The notes: generated by a model not told the origin, from the sequence alone. A DNA stretch of 64,000 bases from Blautia sp. (GCA_022770365.1 JALEHU010000099.1:21199-85198), one strand, 5' to 3'. Shown: positions 15,656 to 24,770, numbered from the stretch's first letter. Translations and numbers: made by a program.

Positions 15656-15699
15656 ATTATAAGAATCCTGCGTCTTTCGTACAAGCCCCCGGGGGGGAT
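15656..15699 (-). promoter_or_regulatory. Promoter of the three-domain gene with shared motif copy C
   Basis: On the minus strand ATCCCCCCCGGGGGCTTG (15682-15699) overlaps the -35 TTGTAC (15679-15684). After 17 nt comes a perfect TATAAT (15656-15661). Motif position against the -35 is the same as at 7565-7608 and 7878-7920. The start codon is about 60 nt downstream. Confidence 0.6.
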
Positions 15700-15770
15700 A
15701 AAATCGCTGCAAAGAAAAAAGATGCATGCTTTAGAGGCCTTTCCGCCTTCTGCAGGTCGCTTCAAAATTG

Positions 15771-15804
15771 AAAAAAGGAGCCGGTCCCTATGGAACAGCT
15801 CCTT
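15771..15804 (-). terminator. Terminator after the NlpC/P60 gene
   Basis: AAGGAGC (15775-15781) pairs with GCTCCTT (15798-15804), with a GTTCC/GGGAC inner stem. Six T residues follow on the minus strand. It lies 25 nt past the stop of the gene at 15829. Confidence 0.8.
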
Positions 15805-15828
15805 GGTAATCTTACAATATTTTTCTTA

Positions 15829-17304
15829 CTAAACAAGACGTCTTACAGAAAGAATCGTTCTGTAGGTAGCATCATTGCTGATCTTAATACCATCTCTGGA
15901 ATTGGATGCATGAACGATCTGTCCGTTGCCCATGTAAATTGCAACATGTCCGCCATAGCAGATCAGGTCACCAGGCTGCGCATCTGCATAAGACACCTCA
16001 TAGCCGGCATTCTGCTGTTCGTAGGAAGTTCTTGGCAGGCTTACGCCAAAATTGGAATATACACTCTGTACAAAGCCGGAGCAGTCAGCACCATTGGTGA
16101 GACTTGTACCTCCCCATACATATGGGTTGCCTACAAACTGTGTCGCATAATCCACTACAGAAGAACCTGAACCGGATCCGCTGCTTGTGTAGGAAGAAGG
16201 ATCCACAGTATTTCCGCTGTCAATTACATTGCCGTACTCATCCGTTTCATAATTCTCGGAACTTCCGGTTTCACTGCTTCCGGTCTCGGAACTTCCAGAC
16301 TCAGAACCGGTGGTATTTCCCAGAAGATAATTGGCATCACGCACATCTCCATCAATGTCATATACGGTAATTCCGTTTGCGGCTGCATATGCCAGGTCTA
16401 CCGGATTTCCATCCTCATCATAAAATGTCTCTGCTTCATAACCGTTTTGTTCTTCTGTATCTCCGGCCTCTGCTGCAGCAGCTGCAGCGGCTTCTGCTTC
16501 AGCCTGTGCTCTTGCAGCTTCTTCAGCGGCAATTCTCTCTGCCTCAGCCTCGGCTCTCTCTACTTCCAGACGCTCAATCTCTGCCTGATATTCTACGATC
16601 AGATTAGAATACTCAGTAGCCATCTGCTGTGCATAGGCAATTTCATCATCACAGTATGCAGATTCTGCACGTTTCTGGTCGATCATGTTCTGCAGGTTTA
16701 CGGATTCTGCTTCGTACTCCTGCTTCATTCCTTCCAGTTCTGCTTTTTCCTGTTCGTATCTTTCACTGAGCTGTTTTACCTGCTCAATGGTATTTGCATA
16801 TTTCTCAAGGCTCTCTCTGTCGTAATCATACATCTGCTGTGTATATTCAGCTTTGGTAAGAAGATCTGACAGATTATCTGCATTCATCATCATCTGGAAC
16901 CATGCATCATTGCCGCCCTTTTCATAAAGATACTGGATACGCAGCTTCATAGCCTCGTACTGTTTGTCACGGGCTTTCTCAGCTTTGGCCAGGTCTTCTT
17001 TCGTCTGGGCAATGTCTGCTTCTTTATTTGCGATGTCTCCTTCAAGAACCTGAATGGAAACCATTACATTCACCAGGTTCGCATCCAGTGAAGCGATCTC
17101 ATTTTCAAGCTGGGATTTCGCATAATATAAATTGTCAATTTGAGCATAAGCAGCATCAAGCTGTGCACTGGCATCCTGAAGCTGGGAGTAGGTCCATGCC
17201 TGATCTTCCATAATCTCCTGCTCATCTCTGGCAGCACTGACGCTTACCACCTGTGCGGCGCTCATAATAAATGCTAATGTCAAACATACAAGTCTTTTTT
17301 TCAT
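15829..17304 (-). CDS. Secreted peptidoglycan hydrolase, coiled coil plus NlpC/P60
   Basis: From the ATG at 17304 (GAGGGTGA upstream) the product has 491 residues. A signal peptide (KKRL, hydrophobic core, SVSA) is followed by a long coiled coil of the PcsB/CwlO type to about residue 260. Next come an alanine- and glutamate-rich segment and a Gly-Ser-Thr linker. An NlpC/P60 endopeptidase domain ends the chain, with catalytic Cys in NGADCSGFVQSVY and His in YGGHVAIYMGNG. Such proteins cut cell-wall stem peptides during division, with the coiled coil holding them inactive until a membrane partner such as FtsEX engages. An upstream ATG at 17319 lacks a binding site. Confidence 0.9.
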   Translation of the reverse strand: MKKRLVCLTLAFIMSAAQVVSVSAARDEQEIMEDQAWTYSQLQDASAQLDAAYAQIDNLYYAKSQLENEIASLDANLVNVMVSIQVLEGDIANKEADIAQTKEDLAKAEKARDKQYEAMKLRIQYLYEKGGNDAWFQMMMNADNLSDLLTKAEYTQQMYDYDRESLEKYANTIEQVKQLSERYEQEKAELEGMKQEYEAESVNLQNMIDQKRAESAYCDDEIAYAQQMATEYSNLIVEYQAEIERLEVERAEAEAERIAAEEAARAQAEAEAAAAAAAEAGDTEEQNGYEAETFYDEDGNPVDLAYAAANGITVYDIDGDVRDANYLLGNTTGSESGSSETGSSETGSSENYETDEYGNVIDSGNTVDPSSYTSSGSGSGSSVVDYATQFVGNPYVWGGTSLTNGADCSGFVQSVYSNFGVSLPRTSYEQQNAGYEVSYADAQPGDLICYGGHVAIYMGNGQIVHASNSRDGIKISNDATYRTILSVRRLV

Positions 17305-17373
17305 GTTTATCACCCTCATAATTTCGTGTTTATTATGTAATATTTTCGAAATATTTATTTCAAGTTCTTTTAC

Positions 17374-17402
17374 ATATTAACACATGATCACAAGGAATGC
17401 AA
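17374..17402 (-). promoter_or_regulatory. Promoter of the NlpC/P60 gene
   Basis: Minus-strand TTGCAT (17397-17402), a 17-nt spacer and TAATAT (17374-17379) lie about 70 nt ahead of the start codon. Confidence 0.55.
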
Positions 17403-17460
17403 GTATAAATCTATAAAAAGTTTAATATTTTGTAACATCTGTTAAAGTAAGTGCAACAAA

Positions 17461-17493
17461 AAGAGGATTGTCGGCTTTCTGGACAATCCTCTT
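17461..17493 (-). terminator. Terminator after the repeat-bearing wall hydrolase
   Basis: AAGAGGATTGTC (17461-17472) pairs perfectly with GACAATCCTCTT (17482-17493). On the minus strand it runs into TTTTTG. Confidence 0.85.
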
Positions 17494-17570
17494 CTGTTTA
17501 TTTTAATAGAATTATTACATTTTCATGCCTGATATATACAGATAACTTTTCAAAATTTCTGCCATGAAAC

Positions 17571-19253
17571 TCAGCTGAACAGATCAGCCAGAATCTGTTT
17601 TGCAGACTTATTCAGATATCCGTCCGGATCTGCAAGGGTACTTCTGTTCCATCTGAAGTAGTTGCCGTTGCGGATGTAGTTTCCGCTGGATGTATGATAA
17701 TCATACTTGGTATATCCTGAGAACTTGGACATATACTGTTTTGCAAGCGCTATCGCCTCGCTGGAATAATCGCCGTTCGGAGTAGGAGTACCGGAAATCT
17801 GACATCCCGCCTGCGGAGTAGAATGAACAATCACCACACTCTTATCGGAACACTGACCAACAACGATCCATGTATGACCGCTGTTATAGCCAACATCACC
17901 AGGCTGAAGCTTATAATTGTTTTTAGATAATGAAGCCTGTGTAATAATAGATCCCCAGCCTCTGGATTTGTAAGAAGAACCAACATCTGATGCTACAACC
18001 GTATATCCGCTGCCTACGCCGGATTTCGTCTGCATTACCTGATAAGCTGCCCAGCCTACAAAACCGGAGCAGTCAAGGCCCTTTGCTCTGTTCGCAGTAC
18101 TCAGATCACGGTAATTGTTGTAATCATAGCTGCTGCTCTGACTGTTATACCATTGCTGCCATGTAGGGCTTACACCCTTACGTGTGGAATCATTCCATCC
18201 GCCGCCCCATACATATAAAGCTCTTCCTACCGGCTGTATTGCACCCAGCAGATAATTCTTTATTGTCTTGGAAGAAGATGGCTGGCTGATATCAGCTCCT
18301 GTGTCCGTATTCACAACCATAATTCCATCACTTCCGAATGTATAGCTTTTACCGTCAATGGTTTTGGTTCCTGTTGCCATCTTACCGGTGGATGTATCAA
18401 AATAACGTTTGTTGCCCTTGCTGTCTGTCAGCCAGCCTGTTGCCATGACTCCGCTTCCGGAATAGAAATAATAGGTTGCACCGCTTAGCGTTTTGAATCC
18501 GGTTGCCATTACACAGGTGGATGTATCAAAATAACGTTTCTGTTTCTTACTGTCCGTCAGCCAGCCTGTTGCTGCTGCTCCGGAACCGCTGTAAAAATAA
18601 TACTTCTTACCGCTCAGAGTCACCCAGCCCGTCTTCATAACTCCGGCTGAATCAAAATAGTACTTCTTATCGCTCAGGGTCATCCAGCCTTTCTTCGCAG
18701 CGCCACTGGTCTTGTCAAAATAATACTTCTTTTTGCTCAGTGTCGCCCAGCCGGTTTTCATAGCACCAGTGGTCTTGTCAAAATAACGTTTCTGTTTCTT
18801 ACTGTCTGTCAGCCACCCGGTCGCCGCAATACCTGACTTACTGTACAGATAATACTTCTTTCCGCTTAAAGTCAGCCAGCCCGTCTTCATAACACCTGTG
18901 GTTTTATCGAAATAGCGTCTCTGGCCCTTGCTGTTAGCCAGCCAGCCGGTCACCATGACACCGGCCTTGCTGGTGAAATAGTATTTTCTTCCCTTGCTGT
19001 CTGTCAGCCACCCTTTCTGCTGAACGCCGGTCTTGGTATTAAAATAATATTTCTTTCCGTTTAAAGTAAGCCAGCCCTTTTGTTTGCTGCCATCTTGCCT
19101 TATGTAGTATGTTTTTCCGTTAATGGTCTGGAATCCGGTCTTTGTTGCTGCCTGTACATCCCCGGCTGTCACAACATTAACTGTTCCTGCCACACAAAGT
19201 ACCAGCAGAAACAATATCCCCCAATTCTTCAGCTTCTTATATACGTTTCGCAT
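17571..19253 (-). CDS. Secreted cell-wall protein with 13 CW-type repeats and an NlpC/P60-like amidase domain
   Basis: The 560-residue product has a signal peptide (to about VQA, residue 35). Next come 13 tandem repeats of about 20-22 residues with the pattern GW-x-T-x-x-x-K-x-YYF-x(7-9)-G (residues 38-320), the choline/glucan-binding type that anchors proteins to wall polymers. The C-terminal third is an NlpC/P60-like domain with Cys in LDCSGFVGWAAY and His in YNSGHTWIVVG, so it is probably a cysteine amidase or endopeptidase. One repeat has CVM in place of GVM. It stands alone between two terminators. Ligand of the repeats is unknown. Confidence 0.87.
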   Translation of the reverse strand: MRNVYKKLKNWGILFLLVLCVAGTVNVVTAGDVQAATKTGFQTINGKTYYIRQDGSKQKGWLTLNGKKYYFNTKTGVQQKGWLTDSKGRKYYFTSKAGVMVTGWLANSKGQRRYFDKTTGVMKTGWLTLSGKKYYLYSKSGIAATGWLTDSKKQKRYFDKTTGAMKTGWATLSKKKYYFDKTSGAAKKGWMTLSDKKYYFDSAGVMKTGWVTLSGKKYYFYSGSGAAATGWLTDSKKQKRYFDTSTCVMATGFKTLSGATYYFYSGSGVMATGWLTDSKGNKRYFDTSTGKMATGTKTIDGKSYTFGSDGIMVVNTDTGADISQPSSSKTIKNYLLGAIQPVGRALYVWGGGWNDSTRKGVSPTWQQWYNSQSSSYDYNNYRDLSTANRAKGLDCSGFVGWAAYQVMQTKSGVGSGYTVVASDVGSSYKSRGWGSIITQASLSKNNYKLQPGDVGYNSGHTWIVVGQCSDKSVVIVHSTPQAGCQISGTPTPNGDYSSEAIALAKQYMSKFSGYTKYDYHTSSGNYIRNGNYFRWNRSTLADPDGYLNKSAKQILADLFS

Positions 19254-19449
19254 ACATACCTTCCTTTTTCATTTTCATTACTGATTGTATTCATAATCCT
19301 GTGATGCAGGGCATGTGGATTCTTTACACAGACAGCCCTCCAATATTTACAATTTAAGATTATTTTTTACAATCTTGTTACAAGTTTATGTCCACATTAT
19401 ATACCAATAACTTTTCCCCGTCAACATCAAAGTCGTAATTCCGCAACAA

Positions 19450-19486
19450 AAAAGGATGATTCTGCAAACAGCATCTTCATCCTTTT
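19450..19486 (-). terminator. Terminator after ddh
   Basis: AAAAGGATGA (19450-19459) pairs with TCATCCTTTT (19477-19486). T residues follow on the minus strand. It lies 40 nt past the ddh stop. The rest of 19254-19525 shows only AT-rich sequence upstream of the gene at 17571. Confidence 0.8.
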
Positions 19487-19525
19487 GAAATTCAATTAAA
19501 TTATTTGTAATATTTCACCACCAGA

Positions 19526-20512
19526 TTACAGCAGGTGTTTTCTCAGTTCTGCTCCGTCCAGCGCACTTAAATATGCCGGTGGTACATCAAATACAGTCTT
19601 ACAGCCTTTCTGGCCTTCCTGACTCAGACGATATGCAGCTCTTGCATAGGCAACAATGACAGAAGAAGTAAATTCCGGATTGGAATCCAGTTTCAGGCTG
19701 TATTCGATCACATGGCTGTTCTCATCATTCCAGCCGGTCCTGCCGCTTCTGATCACAAAACCACCGTGAGGAATTCCGCTGTGATCACGCTTCATTTCCT
19801 CTTCGGAGATAAAATGAACAGTTGTGTCATATTCGTCAAAATAGTTCGGCATAGTCTTGATTTCCTGCTCGATGCGGGCCAGATCTGCACCTTCTTCGGC
19901 TACCACAAAACACTCCCTCGTATGTTTCTGACGGGTTGTCAGTTCCGGATTCTCACCATTACGCACTGCCGTAAGTGCAGATTCCACAGGGATTGTATAC
20001 TGCTTGCCGTCTTTTACTCCAGCAATACGGCGGATTGCATCGGAATGTCCCTGGCTTACGCCTTTGCCCCAGAACGTATAATCTTTGCCATTGGTCAGAA
20101 TCGCATTTGCATACATACGGTTCAGGGAGAACATTCCCGGATCCCAGCCAACGGAAATAATTCCTACATGACCGCTCTCGGAAGCTGCCTTATCTACATT
20201 CTCAAAATGCTGCGGGATTTTGGCATGAGTATCAAAACTGTCTACGACATTAAACCATTGTGCAAATTTCGGAGTCTGTATCGGAAGGTCTGTAGCACTT
20301 CCACCGCACATGATCATGACATCAATCTGATCCTTCATGCTTTCTGCCTCATCTACTCGGCAGACTTTTGCTGTCTCTGTAAGAATTTTTACCGTTTCAG
20401 GTGCCCGACGGGTAAAAACAGCAACCAGCTCAAGATCAGGATTATGTTTGATTGCGCACTCAATCCCGCGTCCCAGATTGCCGTATCCCATAATACCAAT
20501 ACGAATACTCAT
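19526..20512 (-). CDS. ddh: meso-Diaminopimelate D-dehydrogenase
   Basis: From the ATG at 20512, which has the best spacing to AGGAGG, the product is 328 residues, close to the usual 320-326. The NADP-binding GYGNLGRG opens the chain, and CGGSATDLP, DSFDTHAKIP and VGWDPGMFSLNR are characteristic substrate-site blocks. It reduces tetrahydrodipicolinate with NADPH and ammonia straight to meso-diaminopimelate, the one-step branch of lysine and peptidoglycan precursor synthesis. The gene is a single unit. An ATG six bases further upstream is possible but sits too close to the binding site. Confidence 0.93.
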   Translation of the reverse strand: MSIRIGIMGYGNLGRGIECAIKHNPDLELVAVFTRRAPETVKILTETAKVCRVDEAESMKDQIDVMIMCGGSATDLPIQTPKFAQWFNVVDSFDTHAKIPQHFENVDKAASESGHVGIISVGWDPGMFSLNRMYANAILTNGKDYTFWGKGVSQGHSDAIRRIAGVKDGKQYTIPVESALTAVRNGENPELTTRQKHTRECFVVAEEGADLARIEQEIKTMPNYFDEYDTTVHFISEEEMKRDHSGIPHGGFVIRSGRTGWNDENSHVIEYSLKLDSNPEFTSSVIVAYARAAYRLSQEGQKGCKTVFDVPPAYLSALDGAELRKHLL

Positions 20513-20659
20513 TATCATTTCCTCCTGTATTTCTGTGTCAGATATAACATTTTGCAGTTTTCATCGCACTCTATCACACTAGTGCATTGAAAACATGCAG
20601 TCTTTATTATCTTATTATGTCCAGGGAAAAATGTCAATTCTACATAAGTAAATATACAA

Positions 20660-20712
20660 AAAAAATGCTGCAGCATAACAGTTCCGCTTTCGTCAGAACT
20701 GTTACAGCTGCA
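20660..20712 (-). terminator. Terminator after the J-domain/TPR gene
   Basis: TAACAGTTC pairs with GAACTGTTA, and outside them TGCAGC pairs with GCTGCA (20669-20712). The minus strand continues into eight T residues. Confidence 0.85.
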
Positions 20713-20743
20713 AGCCGGGTTAAAGTTCGCATTTTACATTCTG

Positions 20744-21376
20744 TCAGATACAGAAGAACCCGCCGCCCGGACAGCACAGATTGCATGCCAGATTTGCAAG
20801 ACAGAGTTTCATGCAGAAATCACCGCCCTCCGTCGGCATCCCGCCAAATGGACTCTGCATTTCCTGGTACCAGGTACCGCCGCCTTCCATCCTCTGAAGC
20901 AGCATCCGATACTGGGAATTATCTGGTTCCAGACGTACAGCTTCACGAATATCATTCAGTGCTTTTACATTATTTCCCATTCCCATATTGGCCATGGCTG
21001 ACAGATAGTACCACTGCCCGTTCCTCTGTCCCAATGAAGAAAGTACATTCAAAGCTTCCTGATAATGACCGCTCTGTATATAATTAGCCGCCGCCTGCCT
21101 GCGCAGAGACTCCTCATCCTGATACGTACTGCTGTTCTGCGCTCTGCCATAACCGCCATAACTTCCGCTTCCGGCTCCCGGACCATATTCTCTTTCTTTC
21201 ATGATCTGGTCATATGCCTGCTGTACTTCCTTAAACTTCTCTTCGGCCTGCGCTTTATTGGGGTTATTGATGTTTGCATCCGGGTGATATTTTCTGCTCA
21301 AACGCCTGTAGGCTCTTTTTATTTCTTCATCAGAGGCATCTCTGGATACGCCAAGTATGCTATATGGATCTAACAT
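20744..21376 (-). CDS. J-domain protein with TPR-like repeats
   Basis: From the ATG at 21376 (AGGAGA binding site) the product has 210 residues. Residues 1-65 form a J domain ([16 protein letters not shown] in [10 protein letters not shown]). A Gly/Tyr-rich linker and two to three TPR-like helices ([54 protein letters not shown]) follow. The end is cysteine-rich ([23 protein letters not shown]). It should recruit Hsp70 to particular clients. It overlaps the DUF5685-like gene before it by 17 nt, so the two are translationally linked. The same pairing in other Clostridia is my recollection, not shown here. Confidence 0.85.
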   Translation of the reverse strand: MLDPYSILGVSRDASDEEIKRAYRRLSRKYHPDANINNPNKAQAEEKFKEVQQAYDQIMKEREYGPGAGSGSYGGYGRAQNSSTYQDEESLRRQAAANYIQSGHYQEALNVLSSLGQRNGQWYYLSAMANMGMGNNVKALNDIREAVRLEPDNSQYRMLLQRMEGGGTWYQEMQSPFGGMPTEGGDFCMKLCLANLACNLCCPGGGFFCI

Positions 21377-22214
21377 GATTTTTCTCCTGTTCTTCTCTGC
21401 GCTTCTTCGATACCGTCTGAAAACGGCACCACACGCCAGAGTACAAAATATTACGCAGAATGTCCGCATATTTTATAATAGGAAGTTTCTCAAATTCCCG
21501 GCATGCTTCCGCCATCATCATCATCAGAAGCTGACGGACACGCTCTTCAAACCCTTCCATTATATAATCCTCTGAAAAGGGATTGTAATTTCCAGTTTCT
21601 GCGTCTTTTTCCACATCATCATAAGCATCCAGAAGATAAATGAATTTGCCCAGATAAAATCCCAGTCTCCGAAGCGTTGGTTCCCAGTTATCGTGCCTGT
21701 ATGCAAAAATTTCTTCCATGATTCTGCCAAAACAACCGGACATTTTGTCGATGTCCGTCTCTCCGTCTTCTTCCCATCTGGAAAGCTGGTTCAAAAGAGA
21801 CAGGATTTTTTGTGATTTTTCAGAATACGCAGCTTCCGCCTTCTTATCACCATTCTCCAAAAGCTTAGCATAGGCCAAACGAAGCAGCTTTTTTTCATCC
21901 GACCAGTCGTCCATACATTTATAATAGGTAAGAAGCAGATTCATATCAGCTGCATATTCAGTAATCTCATTCTTTCTTACTGCCTGTTTTACTATTGGAT
22001 GAACGATACATCTCGTAGTCCCCTTTTGTACAGGCGGTTCATATAATCCGCTGAGCAGCAGAATAACAAACGTCATATCATAATTCAGGCTGATCTGCCC
22101 CGCAATTCCGTATTTTTCACGGAGTTCCCGGCACAATCCGCAGTAAAATGAACGATAGACATCAAAATCTTTAAATTTCATCTCCGGTTTATTTATCACT
22201 ACATAACCGAACAT
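21360..22214 (-). CDS. DUF5685-type protein of unknown function
   Basis: From the ATG at 22214 (GGAGGGAAT upstream) the product has 284 residues and begins [36 protein letters not shown]. The early YRSFYCGLC segment has a CxxC pair, and a later [12 protein letters not shown] segment has acidic clusters. The fold appears mostly helical, without a signal peptide. I place it in DUF5685 by this N-terminus and pattern. No biochemical role is known to me. It overlaps and probably works with the J-domain/TPR gene that follows. Confidence 0.7.
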   Translation of the reverse strand: MFGYVVINKPEMKFKDFDVYRSFYCGLCRELREKYGIAGQISLNYDMTFVILLLSGLYEPPVQKGTTRCIVHPIVKQAVRKNEITEYAADMNLLLTYYKCMDDWSDEKKLLRLAYAKLLENGDKKAEAAYSEKSQKILSLLNQLSRWEEDGETDIDKMSGCFGRIMEEIFAYRHDNWEPTLRRLGFYLGKFIYLLDAYDDVEKDAETGNYNPFSEDYIMEGFEERVRQLLMMMMAEACREFEKLPIIKYADILRNILYSGVWCRFQTVSKKRREEQEKNHVRSI

Positions 22215-22244
22215 ATTCCCTCCATGCTGCATCTCATACAGCAT

Positions 22245-22357
22245 TCTCGCCTCTTATTCTGCATGTTCATCATGCAGACAGTTACCGCAGCATATTTGTT
22301 CGGTCAGAGCAGTAAATGGGCAATTCCGACCGAACATTAACACACACTCTTAAGTAC
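22245..22357. other. Short intergenic region with two inverted repeats
   Basis: CTGCATG/CATGCAG (22259-22277) and TGTTCGGTC/GACCGAACA (about 22299-22338) form hairpins ahead of the DUF5685-like gene and after the zinc-ribbon gene. Neither is followed by a clear T run. Confidence 0.35.
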
Positions 22358-22768
22358 TCAGCTTTTCTTAACAAACTTCGTATGACATTTCGGACAGTCT
22401 ATTTCAATCTTTCCCTTGCCTCTGGGAATACGGATCTTCTGACCACAGCCCGGACAGGTATAGATATGATGTGTTTTACGCTGCTGCATCATATTTTTTT
22501 CGCGCTGAAAACGTGCGCGGACTTTATCTGTCATCTGCAGATACTTCTGATTTTCCTCATAACGTTTCGGGATATCCTTCGACAAAATCCTGTAATATGT
22601 ATAAACAATCGCCAAAAGTCCTATCGTATCAAGCAGTGAACCGAGGAAACTGCCACTCCCTGCAAAAATCGCCAAAATAATTGCCGCAAACGCTACGCCC
22701 ATGGTAAATCTGGACAAATTATCTACTCCGTTACGCCCCTGCATGAATTTGATAAACTTTTCTCTCAT
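22358..22768 (-). CDS. Small membrane protein with C-terminal zinc ribbon
   Basis: The 136-residue protein has one or two membrane helices (residues about 22-58) followed by a basic, charged stretch. A zinc ribbon near the C-terminus has CPGCGQKIRIP paired with CPKCHTKF (two CxxC knuckles). The ATG follows AAGGTATTTC. The cytoplasmic zinc ribbon suggests a scaffold or nucleic-acid-near role, but there is no evidence for a function. It is not part of a recognisable pathway in the window. Confidence 0.75.
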   Translation of the reverse strand: MREKFIKFMQGRNGVDNLSRFTMGVAFAAIILAIFAGSGSFLGSLLDTIGLLAIVYTYYRILSKDIPKRYEENQKYLQMTDKVRARFQREKNMMQQRKTHHIYTCPGCGQKIRIPRGKGKIEIDCPKCHTKFVKKS

Positions 22769-22811
22769 GAAATACCTTCTTTCTTTTTTTCTTCAGAGCA
22801 GTTTTCTTTCA

Positions 22812-23318
22812 TTATTCCTTTACCAGAACTTTCAGTACTTCTGCAATGTACATGGTATGATAATCCTTATCAGGATACCATTTTGTATCATTTTCCACTG
22901 TGATAAAACACTCCGGCCTGATCGTATCATGATACATTTTCCTGCAGACCATAATCATCTCCGCTTCTGCAATGCCTTCTGTTCCATCTACCGGATAAGG
23001 CGTCAGACCCGCTTCTCTGATCTTGTCAATCCCACGTCCGGTAACTGTACCACAGTAGTTCAGTGCTTTCCTATACTCAGTGCCAAGCACGGAGATAGTA
23101 AATGTATCCTCCTGATCCACAAATTCCTTAGTGTACCGCTGAGGGCGGATATAAACCGTCACAGCATTTTTACCCCACATAACTCCCATTGCACCCCAAC
23201 TCGCAGTCATGGTATTACATTTTTCCTGCGTACCGGCTGTAATCAGAAGCCAGTCTTTGCCAATCGTGGTAAACGGATTCAGATTCAGCTCTTCCGCTTT
23301 TACTTCACGAAAACTCAT
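22812..23318 (-). CDS. Flavin reductase family protein
   Basis: The 168-residue protein has the split-barrel flavin-binding fold. NTMTASWGAMGVMWGKNAVTVYIRPQRYT (residues about 35-63) is the FMN-contact block of the flavin reductase-like family, and DTFTISVLGTEYRKALNYCG is the second conserved block. Members reduce flavins with NAD(P)H or carry FMN as redox proteins. The partner enzyme is not evident. It sits 88 nt after the methyltransferase gene at 23406 on the same strand. Confidence 0.85.
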   Translation of the reverse strand: MSFREVKAEELNLNPFTTIGKDWLLITAGTQEKCNTMTASWGAMGVMWGKNAVTVYIRPQRYTKEFVDQEDTFTISVLGTEYRKALNYCGTVTGRGIDKIREAGLTPYPVDGTEGIAEAEMIMVCRKMYHDTIRPECFITVENDTKWYPDKDYHTMYIAEVLKVLVKE

Positions 23319-23405
23319 AGTATTACCTCTCTTTCTTTTATTTCAATTCCTCATGGATCACTGTACTAGCTCTTTTACTGTGTCATCAATATTCATACGG
23401 TCATC

Positions 23406-24608
23406 TCATCGATCGCTGCATACCTGGAAAATGTAAAACTTCAGATAATAGGATTCATCATTTGCCCAGAGAATCGGATGATCCGGTGCCTGAGTTCTGT
23501 ACTCAACCTGGCGAAGGCGCTTGTGCACATTTCTGGCAGCCTGTCCGATCGTCTGCGTAAACAGTTCATATGTCATAAAATGGGAACAGGAACATGTGGC
23601 AAGAAAACCCCCGTCTTTGACAAGTTTCATAGCCCGCAGATTAATCTCCCGGTATCCCTTGACTGCATTTTTCACAGAACTTCTGGATTTCGTAAATGCC
23701 GGCGGATCCAGAATAACCACATCAAATTTTTCACCCTTCTCCTCCAGTTCCGGCAAAAGTTCGAAAACATCCTCACAGATGAATTTCACTCTGTCATCCA
23801 GTTTATTCAATTTTGCATTTGCGGTTGCCTGATCCACGGCAAGCTGTGACGCATCCACGCCCAGCACACTCCCGGCACCTGCGATTCCCGCATTCAGTGC
23901 AAAGGAGCCTGTATGAGTAAAACAGTCCAGAACTTTCGCATTTCTGCACAGCTTCTGGATTGCAAGACGGTTATATTTCTGATCAAGGAAAAATCCTGTT
24001 TTCTGACCATCTTTTATATCCACCTGATATTTCACACCATTCTCCGTAATTTCCACAAGAGTAGGAAACTCAGGTCCGATAAATCCCTTCTGGAGTTCCA
24101 TTCCTTCCTGACGGCGAACCTTCGCATCGCTTCGTTCATATACACCACGGATCCGGATTCCGTCTTCCGCAAGTACTTTTTTCAGAAGATCAATGATCAC
24201 TTCTTTCCAACGGTCTATTCCAAGAGCCAGCGACTGAACTACAAGTACATCAGAAAACTTGTCTACTACAATTCCGGGAAGGAAATCTGCTTCTCCAAAA
24301 ATCAGCCTGCAGCTTCCGGTATCCACAACCTTTTTCCTGTATTCCCAGGCATCACGCACACGCGACTCAAAAAAGTCTCTGTCAATCTCCTGACGTTCTT
24401 CTCTGGTAAGCAGACGCACTGTGATTTTGGAATTGGTATTGATATACCCCCGTCCCAGCGGATATCCGTCAAAATCTCTGATCAGTACGATATCCCCATT
24501 CACAAAACTTCCCATAATACTGGCAATCTCATTATCAAAAATCCACATTCCGCCTGATTTCAGAAGACGTCCTTCTCCTTTTTTCAGTGTTACCACTGCC
24601 AAACTCAT
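23406..24608 (-). CDS. rlmI: Class I rRNA methyltransferase, RlmI type
   Basis: From the ATG at 24608 (GGGAGGAAAGAATC upstream) the product has 400 residues, the usual length. Residues 1-75 are a PUA domain (VTLKKGEGRLLKSGGMWIFDNEI). The middle is a linker fold, and residues about 205-390 are a Rossmann methyltransferase with VLDCFTHTGSFALNAGIAGA (motif I) and VILDPPAFTKS (motif IV). RlmI methylates C1962 of 23S rRNA at C5. The catalytic cysteine is likely in CSCSHFM. An upstream extension of 21 codons lacks a binding site. Confidence 0.88.
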   Translation of the reverse strand: MSLAVVTLKKGEGRLLKSGGMWIFDNEIASIMGSFVNGDIVLIRDFDGYPLGRGYINTNSKITVRLLTREERQEIDRDFFESRVRDAWEYRKKVVDTGSCRLIFGEADFLPGIVVDKFSDVLVVQSLALGIDRWKEVIIDLLKKVLAEDGIRIRGVYERSDAKVRRQEGMELQKGFIGPEFPTLVEITENGVKYQVDIKDGQKTGFFLDQKYNRLAIQKLCRNAKVLDCFTHTGSFALNAGIAGAGSVLGVDASQLAVDQATANAKLNKLDDRVKFICEDVFELLPELEEKGEKFDVVILDPPAFTKSRSSVKNAVKGYREINLRAMKLVKDGGFLATCSCSHFMTYELFTQTIGQAARNVHKRLRQVEYRTQAPDHPILWANDESYYLKFYIFQVCSDR

Positions 24609-24770
24609 GATTCTTTCCTCCCGGTCTTTACACCAATTGTTACTGTTCACTCCGTTCTCAGCAACCAGCAATTTCTATACATTCTATCACAGAATACTTA
24701 TGATTTCCAGTGATTCCCGCTTTCCACCGCTCAAATCACAAAAAATTCATGATTTAACCGAATAACAGCG

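Noticed and set aside
19526..20512. ddh as an opine dehydrogenase of a metallophore pathway
   Set aside because: The sequence blocks are those of meso-diaminopimelate dehydrogenase, and it is not in the methyltransferase/importer region.
19712..20590. 292-codon plus-strand frame opposite ddh
   Set aside because: It is antisense to meso-diaminopimelate dehydrogenase and has no recognisable domain.
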